From IMG/VR virus record IMGVR_UViG_3300005607_000001, positions 1 to 64,000 of that record: DNA of 64,000 bases. One strand, given 5' to 3'. Every line of letters begins with the position of its first letter. Position 1 is the stretch's first letter. Under the pieces are notes generated by a model. It saw only the letters and a program-made list of their open reading frames with translations, was not told the DNA's origin and searched no databases. Source of the stretch: a virus. Below, piece by piece: positions 8,060 to 16,526 of this stretch. The position numbers were made by a program, and so were the translations under genes.

Positions 8060-10345
8060 TTAAATCCCCGCGGTATCAATCACCACCCGCGCATTGGCGC
8101 GCAATTGATGTATAACGCGAACATTCGCCGGCGCGACGCGCTTAATCGCCGTGGTACCGAGGTTTTCAACGGGTACTGAAATTCTATTAATCACCGCGCG
8201 GCTGAAAATATTCGGCAATGGCGAATAACCCTGCGGGACGTATGTATATGGATTCACATCTGCAATATCTTGAATCTCTTGGCCGTAGGTGTTAAAGGAC
8301 AGGAATTTCAAATACAACTCTTTACCAACATATTGCGAGGCCAAGGTGGCTTGGAAAAATTGATTCGACCCCATGTACATAAACTGCGACCCCGCGGGTT
8401 TATCAGTTGCCGTGGTGCCATACAACCCGCGATACAAACCCGTTAACTGATACTGATTCGTATTAATCAACGTCGCCGTGGTGAATGATAAATATTCAAC
8501 ATTCCCTTGCGGGTCCATAATCGCGCACAAACTCGTTCCGGCCGCCGAGGCGGAAGATGAGACCGAGGTCAACTCGCCGTTTGATTCGCTCAAATCCACC
8601 GTCAACGTATCGGTGTTGTCCGGGTTCGAGCCCGAAAAGGCGGGTAGATCGTTCATCAACACACCCTGCGGGGTCGCGCCGCTCCAAGTCGCCAAATATC
8701 CATACGTCGAATTATCCGTCGAGATCATAATCTGCGCGCCACCCCAATTGGGGGAATAACTTCCATTCGGGCCGCCGGATAGACCAATGATAATTGTCGG
8801 TGACGAATACCCATACGCGCTCAACAACTCCGCCGTGGGTTCGGTGATGAAGGGCGTGTTGACGTTAGGCGGCACCGCAAACACATTCGGCCCGCTGCCG
8901 GCGGTGTTTTGCCGCTCAGTGACAATCAATGGCTGCCCGGAATTACTCGCAATCTCTCGACAAGTGACATCCAAATCCCCGTTATCATTCTCCTCAATCG
9001 CCGTCACCCAAACGAGTTTATTCACCCAGCCGAGGGTTGAATCATTGATCGCAATGACGTCCATCAGGTCCAATAACGAATGCCTGACGCCGAGGGTGAA
9101 TTTAATCGGATCGGCGCGGATCAATGTCTGATTTAACAATTGCACATTCGCGCTTGCCAAGGCCGAGGTTTGATTCGTAAACCCGTGTTCCGTCGAGGCC
9201 GGCTGTGTGCGCAACATAGTCGCATCAATCAACCCTTGATCCCACGTCGCGACTACGTCGATGTTATAGGCATTAACGCCATTTCGATATTCAATCGACA
9301 ACCAATTCGCGATCTGTGCGGGGTCTTTACGGGTGACGGTTATTGGATCGTCGGGGTTTTCATTAATCGTTTCATCCAAACTTCCCGCGCCGGGTAATAG
9401 AAGATCATCGTCGGTGAGGGTGAAGATGGGTAATAGGCTCGGGTTAAACGTCACACCTTGACCCGAAATCGCTACACTGGCATAAGGCACAATTCGCAAT
9501 TTGGTCCCGGACCAACAAATCGCGGCCGAAGTTACTTGCGCGATTTCCTCCAACCATTGACTCGCCGGCTGTTGCCGGTCCAACACCAACGACATTGCCA
9601 ATTGCGACGCGGTGCAGAATAACGCATAACTGTTAAAACTCCCCGTGCCGCCGCTGATATCCCCGTTCGAACTCCCGGTGTTATTCCCCCACCCGGTAAC
9701 GTCAATATTTGCAATCGGAAACCCCGCACCCCAACGAGAATCGGTCAATAAACGAATAATAATATTCGCCGGATTGGCGTCATTGCCGAAATTACTCCCG
9801 ACCGTACCGCGTTCGAAGCCACAGATTTCGAAATCAATATCCGGCAATGTCGGCGAATCTTGCAACGTAAGCGGCGTTGCAGTGACATAACATAAGCCCG
9901 AATAACCTATCGCCGGGATGTTAAATCCATCCGTGCTCAATACAGGATCAGGTGCTTGGCCGTCGGTGCCGTTGTAACCATTAAGCGGGATCGCCCCCAA
10001 ACCACCTTGTTGCACCCCACCGTTGGCCCAGATCAAATTATCCCCGCCGCCGTTCAACACACTCCCCACAAAACTCGCCGGGCCTTGGCAAATACCAACC
10101 GCAAGGTCGATTGAATAATATTTCTGCTTATTCCCTTTCTTTCCCCCGCCGCCACCTTTACCGCCACCCTTTTTGCCAGGTGAGTTTGTGCGAAAGTTTT
10201 GATACTGTAATAAATTCGACCCCAACCGATTCGTCCCAAACACAACCTGAATCACCGTCCCGGCCACCGAGGTGTTATACTGCAACCCCTGCAATTCCGG
10301 TGTCTTGAACGCATTCGAGAAATAATTCGGTCTATGCCCGCCCAT
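8060..10345 (-). CDS. tail tip / host specificity protein (J-like)
   Basis: 761 aa. The N-terminus reads GTVIQVVFGTNRLGSNLLQY, the usual opening of J-like or gene transfer agent tail hub proteins, followed by a GGGKGGGGGKKG linker and beta-rich domains. It would form the baseplate hub and central fibre and contact the receptor. It follows the DUF2460, DUF2163 and NlpC/P60 genes in the gene transfer agent order. The C-terminal third contains repeated beta-type segments and probably sets receptor choice. Confidence 0.88.
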   Translation of the reverse strand: MGGHRPNYFSNAFKTPELQGLQYNTSVAGTVIQVVFGTNRLGSNLLQYQNFRTNSPGKKGGGKGGGGGKKGNKQKYYSIDLAVGICQGPASFVGSVLNGGGDNLIWANGGVQQGGLGAIPLNGYNGTDGQAPDPVLSTDGFNIPAIGYSGLCYVTATPLTLQDSPTLPDIDFEICGFERGTVGSNFGNDANPANIIIRLLTDSRWGAGFPIANIDVTGWGNNTGSSNGDISGGTGSFNSYALFCTASQLAMSLVLDRQQPASQWLEEIAQVTSAAICWSGTKLRIVPYASVAISGQGVTFNPSLLPIFTLTDDDLLLPGAGSLDETINENPDDPITVTRKDPAQIANWLSIEYRNGVNAYNIDVVATWDQGLIDATMLRTQPASTEHGFTNQTSALASANVQLLNQTLIRADPIKFTLGVRHSLLDLMDVIAINDSTLGWVNKLVWVTAIEENDNGDLDVTCREIASNSGQPLIVTERQNTAGSGPNVFAVPPNVNTPFITEPTAELLSAYGYSSPTIIIGLSGGPNGSYSPNWGGAQIMISTDNSTYGYLATWSGATPQGVLMNDLPAFSGSNPDNTDTLTVDLSESNGELTSVSSSASAAGTSLCAIMDPQGNVEYLSFTTATLINTNQYQLTGLYRGLYGTTATDKPAGSQFMYMGSNQFFQATLASQYVGKELYLKFLSFNTYGQEIQDIADVNPYTYVPQGYSPLPNIFSRAVINRISVPVENLGTTAIKRVAPANVRVIHQLRANARVVIDTAGI

Positions 10346-10348
10346 TGT

Positions 10349-10774
10349 TTAATCCCTAATCGCATCAAAAAATTTCACCGGCCGGTTTTTCAGCGGATGT
10401 AAATCCGCGCGCGCTTCGAGGACATATTTCGCGGACCAAAACGCATGAATAATCCCCGGCCATTCAACGACGAGCGCGCCGTGCGAAAAACAGCGGCCGA
10501 ATTTGAAAAGCGCTACATCGCCTTTTCGCGGCGTTGTAACCTCGCTCGCGTATTTCATCACCCCGTGCAAATATCTCTCATCGTTTCTATGAAAATGCCA
10601 ATCGGCCGGGTAATGCTCAACCTCGAACTTTTCTACGACACCCACGGTTTCATACACGGCTTTGATTAATTGTAAACAATCAACGCCGACCTTTTTAACC
10701 CGGGCTTCGTGATGAAACGGCGTGCCTAGCCACGTCCGGGCTTCGCTGATGATTCTATCTCTCATGGATTCCAT
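10349..10774 (-). CDS. NlpC/P60 family tail peptidase
   Basis: 141 aa Cys-His peptidase of the type found next to J-like tail proteins, expected to cut peptidoglycan cross-links or process tail proteins during entry. Visible residues: catalytic Cys33 in GVDCLQLIK, His98 in FSHGALV and His110 in GIIHAFW. The opening GTPFHHEARVK is typical of phage members. It overlaps the upstream small gene by 20 bp. Confidence 0.9.
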   Translation of the reverse strand: MESMRDRIISEARTWLGTPFHHEARVKKVGVDCLQLIKAVYETVGVVEKFEVEHYPADWHFHRNDERYLHGVMKYASEVTTPRKGDVALFKFGRCFSHGALVVEWPGIIHAFWSAKYVLEARADLHPLKNRPVKFFDAIRD

Positions 10775-10937
10775 GGTTACGATCCATGATCAATGTCACG
10801 TGGGGTTTATTGCTCGGCAAATGCTTTAACATCTGCCTCACAATCTCCACCGCCTCATCGATATCAATCGCGTCTTCTAAACACGCGGCGAGGTTTTTTA
10901 ATTCCTGTAGGTGATAATATTCCTGCGCGGTCATCAT
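10755..10937 (-). CDS. hypothetical protein, 60 aa
   Basis: Not recognised. The start is placed at ATG 10937 because AAGGAA lies 6 bp upstream; a longer reading from 11015 would overlap the DUF2163 gene. The protein is helical with an acidic middle (LEDAIDIDEAVEIV). It lies between two well-known tail genes and is probably co-translated with the NlpC/P60 gene. Confidence 0.65.
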   Translation of the reverse strand: MMTAQEYYHLQELKNLAACLEDAIDIDEAVEIVRQMLKHLPSNKPHVTLIMDRNHGIHER

Positions 10938-10947
10938 GTGATATTCC

Positions 10948-11871
10948 TTACACTGCCAGTTCCGGCGGGGGAATATACGGCATACCGCCGTAATGAATGA
11001 GATTATTAAAGACATTCTGACACGTGTTCAATGTGTGATCACAACCCGGGAGTACGGTAAACGTATCACCGGGGTTTACGGTATACAAAAACGGCTGCAA
11101 TAATTGCGCAATGGTCCCCGACCAGTTCCTCACCGTGCGCTTGTAACCGTTATTATTCCCACTAGTGGAAATAATCGTCCCTTCGTTATACAACGTCACC
11201 GGGTTCGGAACAATGCCGGTGTTGATTTGCAATTGTGTGGTGTAGGAACTTTGCGCCGTGACATTCACCGCCATGGATTCACGGTTAAACAAACACATAT
11301 TATCCCCAAATACATGGGTGCATGTCGCGCCGTAAATCCTTCGCGGCATTTGTTGCTGATTCATGGTCGCCAAGAGCGAAAACACTTTCATCTTTATCGC
11401 CGACCGGCCGAAATCGACGTCGCCGACTTGGCCATAGAACCAAACAATCGCTCCATTTGACGTATCATTCCACCCATTTGGCCCGGCGAGGTAGCGATCC
11501 AATTCAACCGTGGCATAGTCAAACAACCCCAAGGACATCGCTTGTTGCCAAGTAAGATTCCCGATCAAATCATTCGGGCCGGCCATGATCGTGATTTCCA
11601 ATTCCGTGGGTTTGACCCCCACTTCTCGAGAAACCTTAGATCGTCCAAACGCGGGGCCGAGAATGAAATCAAACGTAGCGCCGGTAGGGGAATAATTCAA
11701 ACTGCCGCTATTCGACGCCCATTGCGTACCGCTTATTGTCAATGCTTGACTTCCGCCGGAATAACGCAATTGCTCTCCCGTTTGCAATTGAAACGTATAC
11801 AAATCAGCGAAGGTGTAATTGTTCACCTGGGCGAGATAATTCGCGAAATTCGTCAGTGCCGGTAAGGGCAT
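10948..11871 (-). CDS. DUF2163-type tail protein
   Basis: 307 aa. It corresponds to the gene between DUF2460 and NlpC/P60 in gene transfer agents, a component of the tail tip. The C-terminal signature is GCDHTLNTCQNVFNN followed by a YGGMPYIPPPE end, with two conserved Cys. The ribosome site AGAGGA is 9 bp before the ATG. Confidence comes from this C-terminal motif and the neighbours. Confidence 0.88.
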   Translation of the reverse strand: MPLPALTNFANYLAQVNNYTFADLYTFQLQTGEQLRYSGGSQALTISGTQWASNSGSLNYSPTGATFDFILGPAFGRSKVSREVGVKPTELEITIMAGPNDLIGNLTWQQAMSLGLFDYATVELDRYLAGPNGWNDTSNGAIVWFYGQVGDVDFGRSAIKMKVFSLLATMNQQQMPRRIYGATCTHVFGDNMCLFNRESMAVNVTAQSSYTTQLQINTGIVPNPVTLYNEGTIISTSGNNNGYKRTVRNWSGTIAQLLQPFLYTVNPGDTFTVLPGCDHTLNTCQNVFNNLIHYGGMPYIPPPELAV

Positions 11872-11885
11872 ATGATGAAATCCTC

Positions 11886-13886
11886 TTAAAAGAACAGAAC
11901 CCCGAATTGCGATTCAAAGAACTGTGGCACATCGCCGTTTGTTACACAGCCATAAATCCATAGATTACTTCCCTGTAAGGACGCCAAGGCGGAATGCAAG
12001 ACCCAGAACCCACCCACATACGGCAAATCCGCTAGAGTCCACACTTGGCAGAATTGATAAAAAATCTGCGTCGCAACCTGTGTCGAGGGTTGATATTGAA
12101 ACACCCTCACGGCGAAGTTGACGTAATTGGTATGATTCGTCGCCGCATCATCAATCCCAGGCATTAGAAAAATCACATACCACGACCCATCACCGCGAGG
12201 GATAACAGTTCCCGGTTGCATTCGATAACAATCCTGCCCGCCCGCAACACCGGTGGTGATGTAGTGGTATTCATCGGCGAATGGGATTTGGGCGTTGTTA
12301 TACTGATCGATCCAATTCGCGTTATCAACCACATATTGCGGTGCCGCACCGGGCGGTGAAGCGGCCAATGTTTCCCAGTTCAAAACCCCCAACGGAATCT
12401 TGATTATACACCCGTTTGGATACGCGGGTTGTAATACATTGTGCACTTCTTGGTCTACATCCGCGCCGGTGCCAGTGCAAAAATCCATGTACGAATGATT
12501 GAAATACATGTAAAAATTCGTACCGCCGTTGTTATCCGGGAGTGTAAAACCTCCCGCAGGCCCTACGGTTTCATCCGCGGTGCCGCCAGTAGCAAGAAAC
12601 AATCCCTCACCCAACGTCGCGGGTGTGAAACCATTGAAATGAACATTCGGCACTTCACACGGGTTAGAATAACTTCCACCGTAACCCGAGGCCTTGTATA
12701 CACCCGATATCATGGTATTGATACTCGGCAATACCATAATTGCCGTATTACCGCCGGCTAATCCAAATTGCCCGAGGGCTAAAATCGGGTCATTTAATGT
12801 CTGATTATTCGACTCATAAAACCGCGGTGGGTTTGGATATGGCGGTCCAAAAAGTCCAGAAACATATCGTATTGCACCTACGATATTCAACATTCCACTA
12901 ACCAACGGCGTAGAAACAGCTAACCATTCTTCGGTTATGCCAATAGTCGCATCCTCGGTATTAAACCACGCTAATACATATTGCCCTGAATGTATAGGCG
13001 TTAAAACCGGCGGCGTTCCACCTGTGCCGTTTACAACTGATGATCCAAACCACGCATCAATCGCTGCTCGCAACGCACTGGTGGTAATTTCATATACATT
13101 CCCACTGGCGTCAATTTGGTAATTGACATAATACGCCGCCCCATTGACATCCACGAACGGCATGTTGACAATATTCGTCGGCGCGTTTGTAGTGCGGTAA
13201 ATGAAATTACTAACACACGTAATCCCCGGCTGTACCGCCGCGGCTCCGGCAGACGGCCGGGTTTGTTGAAACCTAACCTTCTTCGCTTGCCACAATTGGC
13301 ACATAAAATTCTCGAAATCCATTTCTGTATCCGAGAATCTCACGAGCCACGAATATGTAAAACTCGCCGAGACAATCACGCCCGAGGCCGGGGGAGTGTT
13401 GAAGGTAATATATGCCCCGGGTTCACTTGGGGTGGTTAATGTATATGCCGTTGTCAACGACCCGTTCAAATAAACCGCCGAGACGCCAGTAACGTAATAA
13501 ATGGGCTCGAAATAATTCCCCATTGTCCGGCCCAATTGAAAGACCGTCGTCACTCCGTCGCCGGTTCCCAATGTCTGCGACGTGACCGAGTTATCCGTCG
13601 GGTCGTTGAACAGAAACGGCACCAATGGACCTTGTTGTTGTAAATAAAACCCGGCCAGTGAGCGCAGTTCGTCATAACCAATCCCCAACCCGCTCGGATT
13701 CGCCCGCGTGTCCCATTCATCACGTAGAACATCAAACGTTAATTCCCATCGCCACAATGGTACGGGCTGATCCATGACCCGTTTTTCTCTCTTACTCACC
13801 CCGCGCTGTAACCGCGTGTGCCAAAACGGTTCCTTAAACACACTCCAGGCCTGCGAGGGCAGATTCGGAAAACTATTATACGTCAT
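11886..13886 (-). CDS. DUF2460 distal tail protein with large C-terminal extension
   Basis: 666 aa. Residues 1-215 are a DUF2460 domain: FPNLPSQAWSVFKEP at the start, PLWRWEL, LRDEWDTR, and VRFSDTEMDFENFMCQLW near the end. The remaining 450 residues are beta-rich, Gly/Asn/Tyr-rich and not recognised; this could be a receptor- or sugar-binding appendage. It is a clear paralogue of the next gene upstream, which ends where the DUF2460 domain ends. Confidence 0.85.
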   Translation of the reverse strand: MTYNSFPNLPSQAWSVFKEPFWHTRLQRGVSKREKRVMDQPVPLWRWELTFDVLRDEWDTRANPSGLGIGYDELRSLAGFYLQQQGPLVPFLFNDPTDNSVTSQTLGTGDGVTTVFQLGRTMGNYFEPIYYVTGVSAVYLNGSLTTAYTLTTPSEPGAYITFNTPPASGVIVSASFTYSWLVRFSDTEMDFENFMCQLWQAKKVRFQQTRPSAGAAAVQPGITCVSNFIYRTTNAPTNIVNMPFVDVNGAAYYVNYQIDASGNVYEITTSALRAAIDAWFGSSVVNGTGGTPPVLTPIHSGQYVLAWFNTEDATIGITEEWLAVSTPLVSGMLNIVGAIRYVSGLFGPPYPNPPRFYESNNQTLNDPILALGQFGLAGGNTAIMVLPSINTMISGVYKASGYGGSYSNPCEVPNVHFNGFTPATLGEGLFLATGGTADETVGPAGGFTLPDNNGGTNFYMYFNHSYMDFCTGTGADVDQEVHNVLQPAYPNGCIIKIPLGVLNWETLAASPPGAAPQYVVDNANWIDQYNNAQIPFADEYHYITTGVAGGQDCYRMQPGTVIPRGDGSWYVIFLMPGIDDAATNHTNYVNFAVRVFQYQPSTQVATQIFYQFCQVWTLADLPYVGGFWVLHSALASLQGSNLWIYGCVTNGDVPQFFESQFGVLFF

Positions 13887-13887
13887 C

Positions 13888-14970
13888 TTACAACAACACC
13901 TTCATAAACTTCACGCTCTTGTTTTGCCAAATCTGATACATGAAATTCTCAAAATTCATCCCGTCATCAACGAAGCGGCATAAAAAGTAATATGTAAAAT
14001 CCACCGTGACATTCACCCCTTGGCCGGGGATGGTGGACAACGTAACAATCCCTGTATTTGGATCAACGCTATACGTCACAGGATTTTGCAACACGCCGCC
14101 GATGTAGAGGTTTATCACCGATTGATAGTTGGTAATGGGCTCAAAAAACCCGCCGCCGGCCAACGAACTCCCGAAGGTGCGACCTAATTGAAAACTCTGC
14201 GTGCGGCCGTCGCCGACACCAATTTGCTGACTGGTGATCGTGTAATCCGTCGGGTCTTGATACAGAAACAACCCATTCCCGCCGGCCATTTGATTAAAGA
14301 ACCCCGCCAATTCACGGAATTCATTATACCCAACTCCCAACCCACCGGAATACGTGCTCCGTGTATCCCATTCATCGCGTAATAACGTATAATTCAACTC
14401 CCATTGCCAAATGGGTATCGTTTGTTCATTAACGCGAAATTCAATCCCCGAAACCGACCGTTGAACCCGATAATCCCACTTTGCGGTCTTGATCACCGAC
14501 CACGCTTGCCCGGGCAATGACGGAAAAACCGGCAATGGCGCCGGGGGAATGATGCCTTTTATGATCTCAAAATTAACCGCCGTCGATTTGATAAAATATC
14601 CTTGAGGGGTTAAATCAATTGGTAAACGCGTGTGTACAGTGCATACAAAACTCTGAACGATTTCAATTGGAACAGGTAATGATCTGCCAGTAAGCGTTTC
14701 ATTACCTGCTGACATTAAGATTTCGCGAAGGGTATTTGAAACATTTATACCAATACGATTATCAGTTATTAATACTTCGCGAACTGTATTGGAAACGTTT
14801 ATGCCGTTACGGTTATCAGTTACCAACACCTCACGCACGGTATTGGATACATTCAACACCGTGCGGTTATCAGTTACCAAAACCTCACGAACAGTATCAG
14901 ATACATATAGTGTGGCGTTGTCCTCTAGTAATACTTCTCGGAGTGTATCCGAAACAATAAGGTTTACCAT
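13888..14970 (-). CDS. second DUF2460 protein with N-terminal 18-aa repeats
   Basis: 360 aa. Residues from about 145 to the end are DUF2460 (LPGQAWSVIKTAKWDYR, LLRDEWDTR, VDDGMNFENFMYQIW). Residues 6-90 hold five tandem copies of an 18-aa unit, consensus VSNTVREVLVTDNRxGIN, which I do not recognise. A linker of about 50 aa rich in Pro joins the two. It overlaps nothing and stops two bases before the paralogue starts. Two DUF2460 genes in a row suggest duplication followed by gain of different extensions. Confidence 0.85.
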   Translation of the reverse strand: MVNLIVSDTLREVLLEDNATLYVSDTVREVLVTDNRTVLNVSNTVREVLVTDNRNGINVSNTVREVLITDNRIGINVSNTLREILMSAGNETLTGRSLPVPIEIVQSFVCTVHTRLPIDLTPQGYFIKSTAVNFEIIKGIIPPAPLPVFPSLPGQAWSVIKTAKWDYRVQRSVSGIEFRVNEQTIPIWQWELNYTLLRDEWDTRSTYSGGLGVGYNEFRELAGFFNQMAGGNGLFLYQDPTDYTITSQQIGVGDGRTQSFQLGRTFGSSLAGGGFFEPITNYQSVINLYIGGVLQNPVTYSVDPNTGIVTLSTIPGQGVNVTVDFTYYFLCRFVDDGMNFENFMYQIWQNKSVKFMKVLL

Positions 14971-14982
14971 CTCGGTGCACCT

Positions 14983-16515
14983 TTATGATGCACATTTCGG
15001 CCCGGCATACGCCGCGTTTACACCCGAAGTCGTCCACGCCGCGCTTGTATGCGGGTCGGTATCGAAATATGAATCCTTAAACGCATACGATCCGGTGGGC
15101 GTTTGCCCGGGGTTACTACCTGCGGAATCGGTGCCACTAGATGACACACGACAATCAATCGTCCTAGTTCCCGAGGTACTTAACCTTGCACAGCACTTGA
15201 CCGCCATTGTATAAATATTCACCGGATTGGTCGTCAACGCGGGATACGAATACAAATCCTCATTCCCCGCCGTTGAGGATTGAATAGCACTTAAATCGCC
15301 GGCATTGGGGTTTTGTGCTTCGGCCCAGTGATTAACAGTATATGAACTGCAATTACCCCATATATTCCACGAGGGTTGACTCGGGGTCATAGTCGGACTT
15401 GTAGGTGCACCGGAGGTGTAAGTATTCGATGCCGAATATCCGGCCGATGTTGTATCCGTTTCTTGCAATACAACCGACGTATCGGTTATAAACCCGATCC
15501 AGTAATAATTCCCCGAGGTCAACGATACGCCGGAACTAAAGGTGCTGGTTAATGTCGTCCCCGAGGTCGTACCCGTAACCTGACCTCCAACCGCCAATGC
15601 CGCGCCGCTCGGCGATCCCGAAGAATCATTATACACAACGGCCTTAAAATTCGCCGTACCATTCGACGCTTCGGGAACACAAGACACACTATTCAACGTC
15701 ATTGCAACTTGTGCCTGATACCGACGCATGAAAATGGTATTCGCTCCCGGTGCATTGGTGTTTGTAGTAATCGAATACGATGTACCCAACAATGCCGTAT
15801 ACGCCGAGAATTGTGTCTGAAAATCCCCGGTCGGATACTGGGTTTCAATCCTCGGGTTCGTGTTCAACACCGCATTGTTCGTCGTGCCGCTTGAACTGAA
15901 CAGATAAAAATCATCCACCACAAATGCAAGCGTAGTATTGCCGTGAATCGCCCCAAAGCCAATCTCATTACACGACGCTTGACCATTTGCTGTATTTCCG
16001 GTACCGCTGAATAACGAAATACCATTCAACCAAATCTGATAAGCACCCGAAGAACCAAAGGTGATGTCAAATTCTACATATGTCGTAACACCTGAACCGA
16101 TACTACCGCCACTAGCAATGTTTGTACCGGAATACGAACTGTTAAATGCCGCCCCGCCGGTTTCTAAATGTAAAACGCCTGACGTATCGACATGAATCGC
16201 ACACATCGGATTGCCGTTGTTCAGAAACTGAAAAATGCAATCCGATACGTGCGCTGTTTGCATTCGAAAACCGCCAATCAACCGCGTATAACTCGTAGAT
16301 AAATTCAACCCAATACCCCAAAAGGAATTGCCATTATTCGGATTAAAGGCCAATGCGGTACCAGTTGAACTCAAGCCATTAGCGATCGATCCCAGAAACG
16401 CGCCGAAATAATTAAAACTCCAATCAAGATTAATCAGCGATGAAAGATTCCCGTTATTACTCGAATTCCCCACAGGGCCGTATTTATCAAACCCATCGAT
16501 GAAAATCGTGCTCAT
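14983..16515 (-). CDS. beta-rich tail appendage, lectin-like
   Basis: 510 aa. The N-terminal half (FIDGFDKYG, FRMQTAHVSD, YVEFDITFGSSGAYQIWLNG, VVDDFYLF) has the pattern of a concanavalin A/LamG-like jelly-roll. The C-terminal half (FMRRYQAQVAMTLNSVSC, SGNYYWIGFI) is a further beta domain rich in Ser and Thr. It would bind surface sugars. It lies between the tape measure and DUF2460 genes, where variable tail proteins are often found. The SD AAGGTG is 7 bp before the ATG. Confidence 0.75.
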   Translation of the reverse strand: MSTIFIDGFDKYGPVGNSSNNGNLSSLINLDWSFNYFGAFLGSIANGLSSTGTALAFNPNNGNSFWGIGLNLSTSYTRLIGGFRMQTAHVSDCIFQFLNNGNPMCAIHVDTSGVLHLETGGAAFNSSYSGTNIASGGSIGSGVTTYVEFDITFGSSGAYQIWLNGISLFSGTGNTANGQASCNEIGFGAIHGNTTLAFVVDDFYLFSSSGTTNNAVLNTNPRIETQYPTGDFQTQFSAYTALLGTSYSITTNTNAPGANTIFMRRYQAQVAMTLNSVSCVPEASNGTANFKAVVYNDSSGSPSGAALAVGGQVTGTTSGTTLTSTFSSGVSLTSGNYYWIGFITDTSVVLQETDTTSAGYSASNTYTSGAPTSPTMTPSQPSWNIWGNCSSYTVNHWAEAQNPNAGDLSAIQSSTAGNEDLYSYPALTTNPVNIYTMAVKCCARLSTSGTRTIDCRVSSSGTDSAGSNPGQTPTGSYAFKDSYFDTDPHTSAAWTTSGVNAAYAGPKCAS

Positions 16516-16526
16516 ATCATTTCACC

